Shown piece by piece: positions 56,868 to 64,000 of a stretch of DNA of 64,000 bases (its first letter is position 1; each line of letters begins with the position of its first letter). Under the pieces are notes generated by a model. That model saw only the letters and a list, made by a program, of their open reading frames with translations. It was not told the DNA's origin and did not search any database. The translations under genes and the position numbers were made by a program. The stretch spans positions 1,984,001 through 2,048,000 of the forward strand of contig NZ_JAYKZX010000003.1 in NCBI RefSeq assembly GCF_035989265.1. The letters run 5' to 3'. This stretch comes from Sphingobium sp. HWE2-09 (lineage in GTDB: Bacteria; Pseudomonadota; Alphaproteobacteria; Sphingomonadales; Sphingomonadaceae).

Positions 56868-58886
56868 ATGAGCGGGGACGAGACGATCGCGGCGCCCATG
56901 ACGACGACGTTCGGCACCTTGCTCCGGGAAGTCGCCGGCGAACTTGTCGCAACGCGCTCACGCGTCCCGTCCCCGCCGCCGACACGCGAAGACTGGCGTC
57001 GGCTGCGCATCGGCATTCGCGTAAACCCTACCGAGTCGCTCCGCAGCCTGACTTACCGCTCCTGTGCGATCAACGACCTGCCCAACAGCTGGGGCCTCCT
57101 CCAGCATCTGGGGCTGCATCACCGCAATCAGGTTCTGGTCGCGGAGGGCGACGACATCGAAACCGCCCAGTTGGCGCACGCCATGCGGATTTCGGATCAC
57201 GATGTGCTCTTCCGCAGATATGACGCTCTCGGGCGCGACCACCGCTCGTTCTTCGGCCTCGACGTCCACCAAGAAATTCTCGAAAACCGGATCCGCAGCT
57301 TTTCACCAGCCGCATTCCGCGCTGACGCAGTCAGACGGTCTGGCCCCGATGATCGAGCCTATGCCTTCCACCGCGCGACCTGGGAATTGCGCGCCATTCC
57401 GTTCTGCCTCGAACATTGGGACATGCTCCAGGATAGATGCTGGTGTGAGGGAGAAGGCGTCATCCAACGCTGGACCCGCACCGCGTCCCACCTTCACGAG
57501 TGCGACCAGTGCGGAGATCCGCTCGCGAGTCTCGAGTCATACCCCGTTCCGGATGACATGCGTCCGGCGCTGAGCGCGCTGCGGGCGCTCGTTGATCCTA
57601 TCACCTCGACCAGGGCCACAGCCGCAGTAGCGCTGCCCGAAGCCATGCGCGCTGCGGATCGCAGCAGGATCTTCTACGCCGTCGGGCGGCTCGCGGATGC
57701 GATCGACCCCGATGCTAAAGGTCGCCCGATCGATGCTCCACGGGAGCGGCTGCACGGACTATGGCGAGCGTGCATGGCCTTGATCAGCTGGCCGGAGGGA
57801 TTCGGTGAGATAGCAGACCTTGCGGTGTCTGCCGGCCAACGGAGCAGGATCCGGAAGGCATGGCTGGCAATCGGCGACGCAACAAGCTCAGCAGACAAAA
57901 CAAAGGCAGAGAGCGAGGCAGGCTTTCGTCGGAAGAACACAGCCAAGGGATCGCTCTCCCGATGCGAGGCGCTCAAGCTCGCGAATTCTCTGAAACCCGT
58001 CGGAATCCGCCCCGCCACCGAAATTGCACGCTTGTCGACCAAGATATTGATGTGGGCGTGGGATGCAGGGCACTTTACCCAGCACCGTCGGGCTCACGGT
58101 CCACGCGAACTTCCGGCATTCGATCGTGTCGAACTCGTCAACTTCAGCGATAAGTGGTCCAAGCGGGTGTCACCCTCGTCGCTGGCACACGAACTCGGCA
58201 TCTCACTCCATGGAGTCGAGCAACTCGCCGCGCTCGGCGTCATCCCCGCAAAGGCTCCTGCCATCCCGGACAGCGGTCCGCATTTCTATCCAGAGGATGT
58301 AGAAGAATTCTTCACGAGGCTCGAAGATTTGGTGGCCGGGCCTGTCGCCGCAGCAGAGACGATCGTGGACCCTGTCACGTTGATACATGCCATGAAGCAT
58401 GTGAGCGGTCGTCCCAAGCCATGGGGGCCAGTCATCAAGATGCTGCTCGACGGTGATATGCACTTCGAGGTCAGCGAGAACCGGAGGGTAGCCGATAGCA
58501 TCGTGATTTCGGCAAGCGATATCTACATCGTGAAGGCACTCCGGTTTGACCGCGACAGCTTCGAAATCGACTTTTCACCTGAGATCATCCAGCATGATGC
58601 TTTGAACCTATTGAATATCGCTGACAGCGCCTCGCGGATCTTGAATGGCCTGCCGAGCAAGGGCGTGAACCCGAAGTTCTACCGCGTCGCTGACATCGAG
58701 GAACGCGCCCAGAAGTTCGTCACGCTGCCAGAGCTCGCACTCGCTCTGGGCATGATCCCAGCCGACGCGTATGATTGGCTGAAGGATGAGCGTTTTGCCG
58801 AGACGATGCCGGGCCTCTGGAACAGGGATGTGCTGGACGCTATCAGGCAGCGCCCGGTCAAAGACCGAAACGCCGAGAAATCCTGA
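56868..58886 (+). CDS. tniQ: TniQ/TnsD-like target-selection protein
   Basis: 672 residues starting one base after the tnsC stop. N-terminal TniQ domain: NPTESLRSLTYR (about 45-56), LHHRNQVLVAEG, then a zinc region with PFCLEHWDMLQDRCWC (about 175-190) and HECDQCGDPL (about 205-215). The long C-terminal part (about 330-672) contains helix-turn-helix-like pieces (TSLAHELGISLHGVEQLAA as SSLAHELGISLHGVEQL, about 438; EDIEERAQKFVTLPELALALG-like) fitting a sequence-specific DNA binder. The length is that of TnsD, not of the short Cascade-associated TniQ, so a fixed chromosomal site is expected. No cas gene is seen. Confidence 0.88.
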   Translation: MSGDETIAAPMTTTFGTLLREVAGELVATRSRVPSPPPTREDWRRLRIGIRVNPTESLRSLTYRSCAINDLPNSWGLLQHLGLHHRNQVLVAEGDDIETAQLAHAMRISDHDVLFRRYDALGRDHRSFFGLDVHQEILENRIRSFSPAAFRADAVRRSGPDDRAYAFHRATWELRAIPFCLEHWDMLQDRCWCEGEGVIQRWTRTASHLHECDQCGDPLASLESYPVPDDMRPALSALRALVDPITSTRATAAVALPEAMRAADRSRIFYAVGRLADAIDPDAKGRPIDAPRERLHGLWRACMALISWPEGFGEIADLAVSAGQRSRIRKAWLAIGDATSSADKTKAESEAGFRRKNTAKGSLSRCEALKLANSLKPVGIRPATEIARLSTKILMWAWDAGHFTQHRRAHGPRELPAFDRVELVNFSDKWSKRVSPSSLAHELGISLHGVEQLAALGVIPAKAPAIPDSGPHFYPEDVEEFFTRLEDLVAGPVAAAETIVDPVTLIHAMKHVSGRPKPWGPVIKMLLDGDMHFEVSENRRVADSIVISASDIYIVKALRFDRDSFEIDFSPEIIQHDALNLLNIADSASRILNGLPSKGVNPKFYRVADIEERAQKFVTLPELALALGMIPADAYDWLKDERFAETMPGLWNRDVLDAIRQRPVKDRNAEKS

Positions 58887-58946
58887 GATACATAGAGATG
58901 TCAGAGGCAGGGCGTGGCTTCCGGCACGTTCTGTCAGCCTCCCGTC

Positions 58947-59074
58947 GAGCCACTCTACCTGTCCAGAAAATTAAAGTTGAGCCAATCATGCTGGAAAGAG
59001 CGAAAATGGCTCAAACGGAAATATCTTGTGTTTTCAATTCCAATAGCTGAGCCACTCTAAACGACATTCCGACA
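58947..59074. mobile_element. Right end of the Tn7-like element
   Basis: After tniQ the DNA turns AT-richer and repeats GAGCCA motifs: GAGCCACTCTACC (58947-58959), GAGCCAATC (58979-58987), the inverted TGGCTCAAA (59007-59015) and GAGCCACTCTAAA (59049-59061). They look like TnsB-binding sites. A terminal ACA at 59072-59074 gives an inward reading of TGTCGGAATG, the TGT terminus expected for this class. Backbone genes start at 59122. ACA at 59064-59066 is a second possible terminus. The left end was not found in the window. Confidence 0.65.
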
Positions 59075-59121
59075 TTTCTTCCTGCTCGACTTGTCCCGCC
59101 GCTCCCGTCTAAGAAGGCGGG

Positions 59122-59796
59122 ATGATGAAGCTGTTCATTGGCAACAAAGCCTATTCGAGCTGGTCCCTGCGCGGCTGGCTGGCGTGCAAATTATCCGCTC
59201 TCCCGTTCGAGGAGGTGGTCGTCCCCCTTTATGACGAAGCCTGGGAAAAGCGGCGCGAGGGCGACGAATTTGCGCCTTCTTCCGGCAAGGTGCCGATCCT
59301 GTGGGACGGCGACGACATCGTCGTGTGGGACAGCCTGGCCATCGTCGAATATCTCAACGAGAAAAGCGGCGGCACCCTGTTCTGGCCCGCCGATCCCGCC
59401 GCCCGCGCCATGGCCCGGTCGATGGCGGCGGAAATGCATTCCAGCTTCGCCGCGTTGCGCCGCGAGCACAGCATGAACATCCGGCAAATCTATCCCGCCG
59501 TGCCGCCTTCGGACGCGGTGGCGCAGGACATAGCCCGCCTCATGCAGCTATGGGCGCAGGCCCGCGCCCGTCATGGCGGCGACGGCGAGTTTCTGTTCGG
59601 GGCATTCGGCGCGGCGGACGTAATGTTCGCGCCCGTCGTCACGCGCCTCATCACCTATCAACTGCCCGTCGCCCGCTTTGCGGAGGCCTATATGCACGCG
59701 ATCATCTCGCATCCCTGGATGCAGGAATGGATCGGCGGCGCACAGGCCGAAGATTGGGTGATCGACCGGTTCGAAATTCCGGCGCAAACCGCCTGA
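59122..59796 (+). CDS. Glutathione S-transferase family protein
   Basis: 224 residues, complete. Thioredoxin-like N-terminus: KLFIGNKAYSSWSLRGWLACK (about 3-23, catalytic Ser region), then KVPILWDGDDIVVWDSLAIVEYL (about 56-78, cis-Pro and glutathione-binding Asp-Ser). Alpha-helical C-terminal domain from about 90. Of the cytosolic GST type (maleylacetoacetate-isomerase-like neighbours exist). Two start codons lie in tandem (ATGATG). It is the first backbone gene right of the transposon end, only 48 bp from it, so its native promoter may have been separated. Confidence 0.88.
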   Translation: MMKLFIGNKAYSSWSLRGWLACKLSALPFEEVVVPLYDEAWEKRREGDEFAPSSGKVPILWDGDDIVVWDSLAIVEYLNEKSGGTLFWPADPAARAMARSMAAEMHSSFAALRREHSMNIRQIYPAVPPSDAVAQDIARLMQLWAQARARHGGDGEFLFGAFGAADVMFAPVVTRLITYQLPVARFAEAYMHAIISHPWMQEWIGGAQAEDWVIDRFEIPAQTA

Positions 59797-59798
59797 CG

Positions 59799-60442
59799 AT
59801 GAGCGACGCGCCCGAACCGGATACTCCCAAGGAAGCGCGCGCGGCCGAAGCCGCCGCGATTCGTCGCCGCTGGATCACGCTGGGCGAAGTGTTGGCCGTG
59901 CTGGCGGTCGGCATCTCCGCCCTCACCCTCTATCTCAATTGGGCCGACAAGCAGGACGAGCGCGCAGAAAAGGCAGCGGAAAGTCGCAAAGCGTCCAGCC
60001 GCGCTGCCGTGCTGGTGCTGAACGCCGACGGGGTGAAGGACGACCGGATCGTCATCAAGACGACCGATCCCGATCAGGTCATCCAGAGCCAGACCATCCT
60101 CTTCCCCGCGCGCTGGGCATCGCGCCGGTCGAAACGACGGGCGATCCCCGGATCGAGGCGGGCTGGTTCGACGGCGCGCTGAAGAAGGCGCGGGCCAAGG
60201 CGAAGCTGCCCGACGACAGCGTCGGCGACGAACGGCTGCCGGTCGCCATCACCACCCGCTTCGTTGTCGGCGGCGACGCGCATGAAAATGTCGCGCTGTA
60301 CGACATCGGCTATGGCGTGAAGGGCGGCTGGATCGCGGGCCACAGCGTCGCGCTGCGCGGCCTGTCGCGGGTCGCCACGCTCAAGGGCGACAGCGCCCAG
60401 GCACGGATCGACGCCCGCTGGGCGCAGTTGAGTAAGCCATAG
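59799..60442 (+). pseudogene. Membrane-anchored hypothetical protein with a one-base deletion
   Basis: Starts 2 bp after the GST gene. Frame 1 gives an Ala/Arg-rich N-terminus, one membrane helix (LGEVLAVLAVGISALTLYL, about 28-46) and a periplasmic start up to QTILFP (about 101-106). Then the family-like sequence continues in another frame as LGIAPVETTGDPRIEAG and on to ARWAQLSKP at 60442. One C missing from the four-C run at 60104-60107 restores a single chain of about 214 residues. Everything after it has coding-like third positions. Either a real recent mutation or a homopolymer sequencing error. Function unknown. Confidence 0.7.
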
Positions 60443-60545
60443 CCCTGCTTCGCCTCCGCAAACCTCAAAGCCCCTTGCCTTGGCCGCCGCGACCGGGTGG
60501 AAGGGGCAATGCGGGATCGTCGCATAAAAGGATAAGAAGAGCGCC

Positions 60546-61394
60546 ATGAGCGTGATGGGATCGATAGACCTGGCGCATGCGACCGCGGGCCTGCTGGTGG
60601 GCGCGCTTGTCGGCCTGACCGGCGTCGGCGGCGGATCGCTGATGACGCCATTGCTGGTGCTGTTCTTCGGCGTCAGCGCCAAGACGGCGGTCGGCACCGA
60701 CCTGCTTTTCGCGGCCATCACCAAGATCGCAGGGTCAGTGGTCCATGGTCAGCGCGAGACGATCGAATGGCCGATCGTCCGCCGCATGGCGATGGGCAGC
60801 GTGCCCGCCGCCATCGCGACGCTGATGCTGCTGGGCTGGATCGGCGAGATCGGCCAGTCCGCCGAAAATATCATCCTCACCGCGCTCGCCAGCTTGCTGG
60901 CGCTGACGGCCGTCGCGATATTGGGTCGCAAATGGCTGTTCCGTCATCGCGGCGATCTCGACGCCATCCGCCCGCCGGGCACCACCACCGCCGCCACGGT
61001 GATATTGGGCGCGCTGATCGGGGGCGCTGTGTCGCTCTCTTCGGTGGGCGCAGGCGCGATCGGCGTTACGGTGCTGCTGTTCCTTTACCCACGCTTGCAA
61101 GTGGCCCGCATCGTCGGGTCCGACATCGCCCATGCCGTGCCGCTGGCGCTGATCGCCGGGATGGGCCATTGGCTGATGGGCGACGTCAACGGCGTGCTGC
61201 TCGGCAATTTGCTGATCGGATCGATCCCCGGCGTCATCGCCGGCAGCTACCTGTCATCCCACGCGCCCGACCGCGTGCTGCAACCCCTGCTCGCCGCCGT
61301 ACTGGCGCTGTCGTCCTGGCAGTTGTTCGTGAAGGCGCGGGCCGCCGATACGGTGCATGTGGCGGCATCCACGCAGACGCACGCACAGCATTGA
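60546..61394 (+). CDS. TauE/SafE-family permease (sulfite or sulfonate export type)
   Basis: 282 residues with about eight transmembrane helices. Family signatures: GALVGLTGVGGGSLMTPLL (about 19-37) and its second-repeat counterpart GALIGGAVSLSSVGAGAIG (about 156-174). The family moves small sulfur-containing or organic anions across the inner membrane (TauE, CuyZ, TSUP). Substrate not assignable from sequence. A plain ribosome site (GATAAGAAG) precedes the ATG. The C-terminus (TVHVAASTQTHAQH) faces away from the membrane. Confidence 0.88.
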   Translation: MSVMGSIDLAHATAGLLVGALVGLTGVGGGSLMTPLLVLFFGVSAKTAVGTDLLFAAITKIAGSVVHGQRETIEWPIVRRMAMGSVPAAIATLMLLGWIGEIGQSAENIILTALASLLALTAVAILGRKWLFRHRGDLDAIRPPGTTTAATVILGALIGGAVSLSSVGAGAIGVTVLLFLYPRLQVARIVGSDIAHAVPLALIAGMGHWLMGDVNGVLLGNLLIGSIPGVIAGSYLSSHAPDRVLQPLLAAVLALSSWQLFVKARAADTVHVAASTQTHAQH

Positions 61395-61410
61395 CGCCAT
61401 AACGCCATGT

Positions 61411-61472
61411 GCTCCCGCGAAGGCGGGAGCCTAGTCGATAGCGTGGAACTGGGTTCCCGCCTGCGCGGGAAC
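61411..61472. repeat. Pair of palindromic intergenic repeats (REP-like)
   Basis: Two perfect 8-bp stem palindromes: GCTCCCGC-loop-GCGGGAGC at 61411-61430 and GTTCCCGC-loop-GCGGGAAC at 61453-61472, placed 22 bp apart downstream of the permease gene. The same unit recurs at 62526-62587, so it is a dispersed repeat. Confidence 0.8.
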
Positions 61473-61489
61473 ACGGCCTGACACTCACA

Positions 61490-61527
61490 AAAAAGCCCGG
61501 CGCTCCATCAGGAACGCCGGGCTTTTT
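61490..61527. terminator. Bidirectional intrinsic terminator
   Basis: Stem AAAAAGCCCGGCG paired with CGCCGGGCTTTTT, 12-base loop, A run on one side and T run on the other. It lies between the convergent permease and ndk genes and can stop both. Confidence 0.9.
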
Positions 61528-61549
61528 GCATCCAAAAGGATCGCAGGCT

Positions 61550-61972
61550 TTAGCCGACGATTTCTTCCGGCTTGAAGAAATAGGCGATTTCGATCGCGGC
61601 ATTTTCTTCGCTGTCCGACCCATGGACCGAATTGGCTTCGATCAATTCGGCCAGTTCCTTGCGGATCGTGCCCGCGTCGGCATTGGCCGGGTTGGTGGCG
61701 CCCATGATGTCGCGGTTACGCTGCACGGCGTTTTCGCCTTCCAGAACTTGGACGACGACCGGGCCGGAGATCATGAAGGCGACCAGATCGGCGAAGAAGG
61801 GGCGTTCCTTGTGTACGCCATAAAAGCCTTCGGCCTGTTCGCGGCTCATGCGGATGCGCTTGGACGCGACGACGCGCAGGCCTGCTTCTTCCAGCAGCTT
61901 GGTGACCGCACCGGTCAGGTTGCGACGGGTAGCGTCGGGCTTGATGATCGAAAAAGTGCGCGTTACGGCCAT
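61550..61972 (-). CDS. ndk: Nucleoside diphosphate kinase
   Basis: 140 residues, the family's exact length. [17 protein letters not shown] (about 4-20), [11 protein letters not shown] (about 50-60), [12 protein letters not shown] (about 68-79) and the active-site NSVHGSDS (phospho-His about 117). It exchanges gamma-phosphates between NTPs and NDPs to balance nucleotide pools. The start is the ATG of MAVTRTF; a start nine bases upstream is possible. It converges on the permease with a bidirectional terminator between. Confidence 0.96.
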   Translation of the reverse strand: MAVTRTFSIIKPDATRRNLTGAVTKLLEEAGLRVVASKRIRMSREQAEGFYGVHKERPFFADLVAFMISGPVVVQVLEGENAVQRNRDIMGATNPANADAGTIRKELAELIEANSVHGSDSEENAAIEIAYFFKPEEIVG

Positions 61973-62059
61973 GGCCCTCAATACTCCGAATGGTTGGAAA
62001 TGCTGGGCGCGCCTTTAGACGCGGGCCGGGCAAGTCGCAAGGGGGTTGAGCGGACGGGG

Positions 62060-62497
62060 TCAGGCCATCTGCACCCATTTGCGGCCATCCTGCCGGAAAT
62101 AGCGCGCCGCTATCCCCTCCCGCTTGGCCAAGGCGCGCCAGCTGGCCCGCGCCGCTTCGATCGTATCATCGTCGAAAAAGTGGAAGACGCGCTCGAAATC
62201 CAGCGCCTCGTCGCGCCAGACGCCATCGGCCAGCGCGATGTGGCGCGCGCCATTGGCGGCGTCGCAGGTGCCACTCAGCAGGATCGGCTGCTGCGCCTCC
62301 GCCCCCGCGCCCGCCGACCCGTGCGCCAGGAAACTGTCGGGCGGCCCGGCCCATAGCCCTGCCGAAATCCGCTCCAGCCGGTCAGGTTCCTGCGCCACCA
62401 CCAGCAACCGCGCACCCATCGCCAGGATGCGCGCCGCGATCGCGGGCAGCACCTGGTCCACGGGATCGCGGCTGAGCTGGTAGAAATCGACCTGCAT
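62060..62497 (-). CDS. holC: DNA polymerase III chi subunit
   Basis: 145 residues from the ATG of MQVDFYQLSRDPVDQVLP, the typical alphaproteobacterial chi start. Further family parts: RLLVVAQEPDRLERISAGLW (about 31-50), DSFLAHGS (about 55), QPILLSG (about 71), FFDDDTIEAARASWRALAKR (about 107-126). Chi links the clamp loader to single-strand binding protein. It lies between pepA and ndk as in sphingomonads. The extended frame to 62554 would run into repeat sequence. Confidence 0.9.
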   Translation of the reverse strand: MQVDFYQLSRDPVDQVLPAIAARILAMGARLLVVAQEPDRLERISAGLWAGPPDSFLAHGSAGAGAEAQQPILLSGTCDAANGARHIALADGVWRDEALDFERVFHFFDDDTIEAARASWRALAKREGIAARYFRQDGRKWVQMA

Positions 62498-62525
62498 GGG
62501 TGGAGCCTTGGTTGAGGGGAGCCAT

Positions 62526-62587
62526 GTTCCCGCGCAGGCGGGAACCCAGTCCAAAGGCCGGAACTGGGTTCCCGCCTACGCGGGAAC
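62526..62587. repeat. Second pair of palindromic repeats (REP-like)
   Basis: GTTCCCGC-loop-GCGGGAAC at 62526-62545 and again at 62568-62587, in the gap between holC and pepA. Between the two lie CCCAGT and ACTGGG, so the whole 62-bp unit is itself a larger inverted repeat. Same family as at 61411. Confidence 0.8.
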
Positions 62588-62596
62588 ACCTTATCG

Positions 62597-64000
62597 TTAC
62601 ACCTCGAACTTGTCCGCGACCAGCCGGTCGATCAACCGCACGCCATAGCCGGTCGCGCCCTTGTCCCATGTGCCGCCCGGCTTGTCGGACCACACCATGC
62701 CCGCAATATCCAGATGCGCCCATTTCACGCCATCCTCGACAAAGCGCTTGATGAACTGCGCAGCGGTAATTGACCCGGCATAGCGACCACCGATATTCTT
62801 CATGTCGGCGATCGGGCTGTCGATCAGCTTGTCATAGGCGGCCGACATTGGAAAGCGCCACAGCTGGTCGCCGCTCGCCTTGCCCGCCGCCGTCAGATCG
62901 TCCGCCAGGGCATCGTCATTGGCGAACAGCCCGCCATATTGGTCGCCCAGCGCCACGATCATCGCGCCGGTCAGCGTCGCCAGGTCGATCACCACCTCGG
63001 GCTTGTAGGTGCGCTGCGCCCAGGTCAGCGCGTCGCACAGCACCAGCCGCCCTTCGGCGTCAGTGTTCAGCACCTCGATCGTCTGGCCCGACATCGACGT
63101 CACGATGTCACCCGGACGCTGCGCATTGGCGTCGGGCATATTTTCAACCAGACCGCAAATGCCGACGACCCGCGCCTTGGCTTTCCGCCCGGCCAGCGCC
63201 TTCATCGCACCCGCGACCGCGCCCGCGCCGCCCATGTCCCATTTCATGTCTTCCATGCCGGCCGCCGGCTTGATCGAAATGCCGCCGGTGTCGAACGTCA
63301 CGCCCTTGCCAATGAAGACGACCGGTTTTTCCACAGCGCCATCGGTGCCGTCCCATTCCATCGCCAGCAGCCGCGCTTCTCGCACGGAACCCTGCGCCAC
63401 GCCCAGCAGCGATCCCATGCCCAGCGCTTCCATCGCCGCCTTGTCCAGCACGGTGATCTTGACGCCCAGCTCGCTCAAATGCTGGCAGCGCTCCACGAAG
63501 CTTTCGGGGTAGAGGATGTTAGCCGGTTCCGACACCAGCTCGCGAGTGAAGGCGACGCCTTCGGCCACCGCGGCCAGTTTGGCCCAGGCGGCGTCGGCAC
63601 CGGTGGCGACCAGCGTGATCGTCTTCAACGTCGGCTTGGCCTTTTCCGGCTGACGCGTGCGATAGGTGTCGATCCGCCAGCCGCGCAGCCGCGCGCCGAA
63701 GGCCAGCTGCGCCGCCTGCTCGCCGGTCGCACCGCCGAAAAATTCGACCGCCGCATGGGTCGCGCCGCTGGTCGACAGCTTGGCGGTCAGCGCCGCACCC
63801 GCCTTCTCATAGTCCAGCTCGGCCCCAGCGCCCACGCCAAGCAACAACACGCGTACCGCCTTGCCGCCTTCGTCCACGAAACTTTCGAAGCTTGCGCCCG
63901 TCTCCCCGGTGAAGCGCGACGCGGCCGCGCCCGCCGCCAGGGTCGGCGCTGCGCTCAGCGGCAGCGTGTCGAAACCGCCCTTGGGAACGACGAAGACCAA
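62597..64000 (-). CDS. pepA: Leucyl aminopeptidase (M17), N-terminus cut by the window edge
   Basis: 467 residues visible; only about 10-30 residues are missing at the start, beyond position 64000. M17 catalytic domain: GKGVTFDTGGISIKPAAGM (about 231-249, metal and Lys), MKWDMGGAGAV, NTDAEGRLVLCDAL (about 316-329, signature with metal-binding Asp/Glu), and a C-terminal AGSITAAQFIKRFV. It is a dizinc/manganese hexameric enzyme removing N-terminal leucine and other residues from peptides in the cytoplasm. The first visible codon is not a start. It ends 10 bp from the second repeat pair. Confidence 0.94.
   Translation of the reverse strand: MVFVVPKGGFDTLPLSAAPTLAAGAAASRFTGETGASFESFVDEGGKAVRVLLLGVGAGAELDYEKAGAALTAKLSTSGATHAAVEFFGGATGEQAAQLAFGARLRGWRIDTYRTRQPEKAKPTLKTITLVATGADAAWAKLAAVAEGVAFTRELVSEPANILYPESFVERCQHLSELGVKITVLDKAAMEALGMGSLLGVAQGSVREARLLAMEWDGTDGAVEKPVVFIGKGVTFDTGGISIKPAAGMEDMKWDMGGAGAVAGAMKALAGRKAKARVVGICGLVENMPDANAQRPGDIVTSMSGQTIEVLNTDAEGRLVLCDALTWAQRTYKPEVVIDLATLTGAMIVALGDQYGGLFANDDALADDLTAAGKASGDQLWRFPMSAAYDKLIDSPIADMKNIGGRYAGSITAAQFIKRFVEDGVKWAHLDIAGMVWSDKPGGTWDKGATGYGVRLIDRLVADKFEV

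Noticed and set aside
56868..58886. CRISPR-associated (CAST-type) TniQ
   Set aside because: TniQ is long and TnsD-like and no cas genes or repeats are present.

Overview
The window comes from a GC-rich alphaproteobacterium, most likely a sphingomonad (Sphingobium/Sphingomonas/Novosphingobium type). Grounds: the direct-repeat LexA boxes GAAC-N7-GAAC typical of alphaproteobacteria, the ImuA-ImuB-DnaE2 mutasome, paired GTTCCCGC/GCGGGAAC palindromes, and an ndk-holC-pepA block at the right edge. This is inference from gene content; no species marker is present.

Layout. (1) About 1-23,100 is a metabolic and redox-stress region. It holds two paralogous orphan sensor kinases, an AhpD-like protein, azoreductase, SDR, a PLP dehydratase, a Tat-exported hydrolase, a small outer-membrane barrel, a haem-b-like membrane protein, a GMC oxidoreductase, an FMN reductase and a monofunctional catalase. 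It also holds a citrate synthase + succinyl-CoA:acetate CoA-transferase pair resembling the acetic-acid-type TCA bypass. One cytochrome c gene here is broken. (2) About 23,100-25,000 is a junction: a frameshifted LysR regulator runs tail to tail into a gene that looks truncated. (3) About 25,050-33,430 is an SOS mutagenesis island: a degenerate SRAP protein diverges from imuA-imuB across two LexA boxes, then come small accessory genes, then dnaE2 with its own LexA box. (4) About 33,800-46,900 is a tightly overlapping five-gene operon that looks like a DISARM-type anti-phage system with changed architecture: a giant DEAD/MZB helicase, an SNF2 helicase, an Eco57I-type adenine methylase, an HNH nuclease and a small helix-turn-helix protein. 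(5) A convergent SOS-controlled pair follows (DUF5131/Gp37-like three-Cys protein plus TcmP). (6) About 49,100-59,074 is a Tn7-like transposition module (TnsA, TnsB, TnsC and a long TniQ) with a recognisable right end carrying repeated GAGCCA motifs. It is preceded by two small proteins and a convergent pair of related, frame-disrupted genes. (7) About 59,100-64,000 is chromosomal backbone: GST, a frameshifted small membrane-anchored protein, a TauE-type permease, ndk, holC and pepA (cut by the window edge).

How it fits together. The Tn7-like right end marks a sharp border between backbone (right) and accessory DNA (left). The left end was not found, so how much of the defence, SOS and redox cargo belongs to the transposon is open. 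The strongest candidates for something new are the DISARM-like operon with an HNH nuclease and wHTH in place of the usual DrmC, the active-site-less SRAP protein under LexA control, and the LexA-controlled TcmP pair beside the defence operon.
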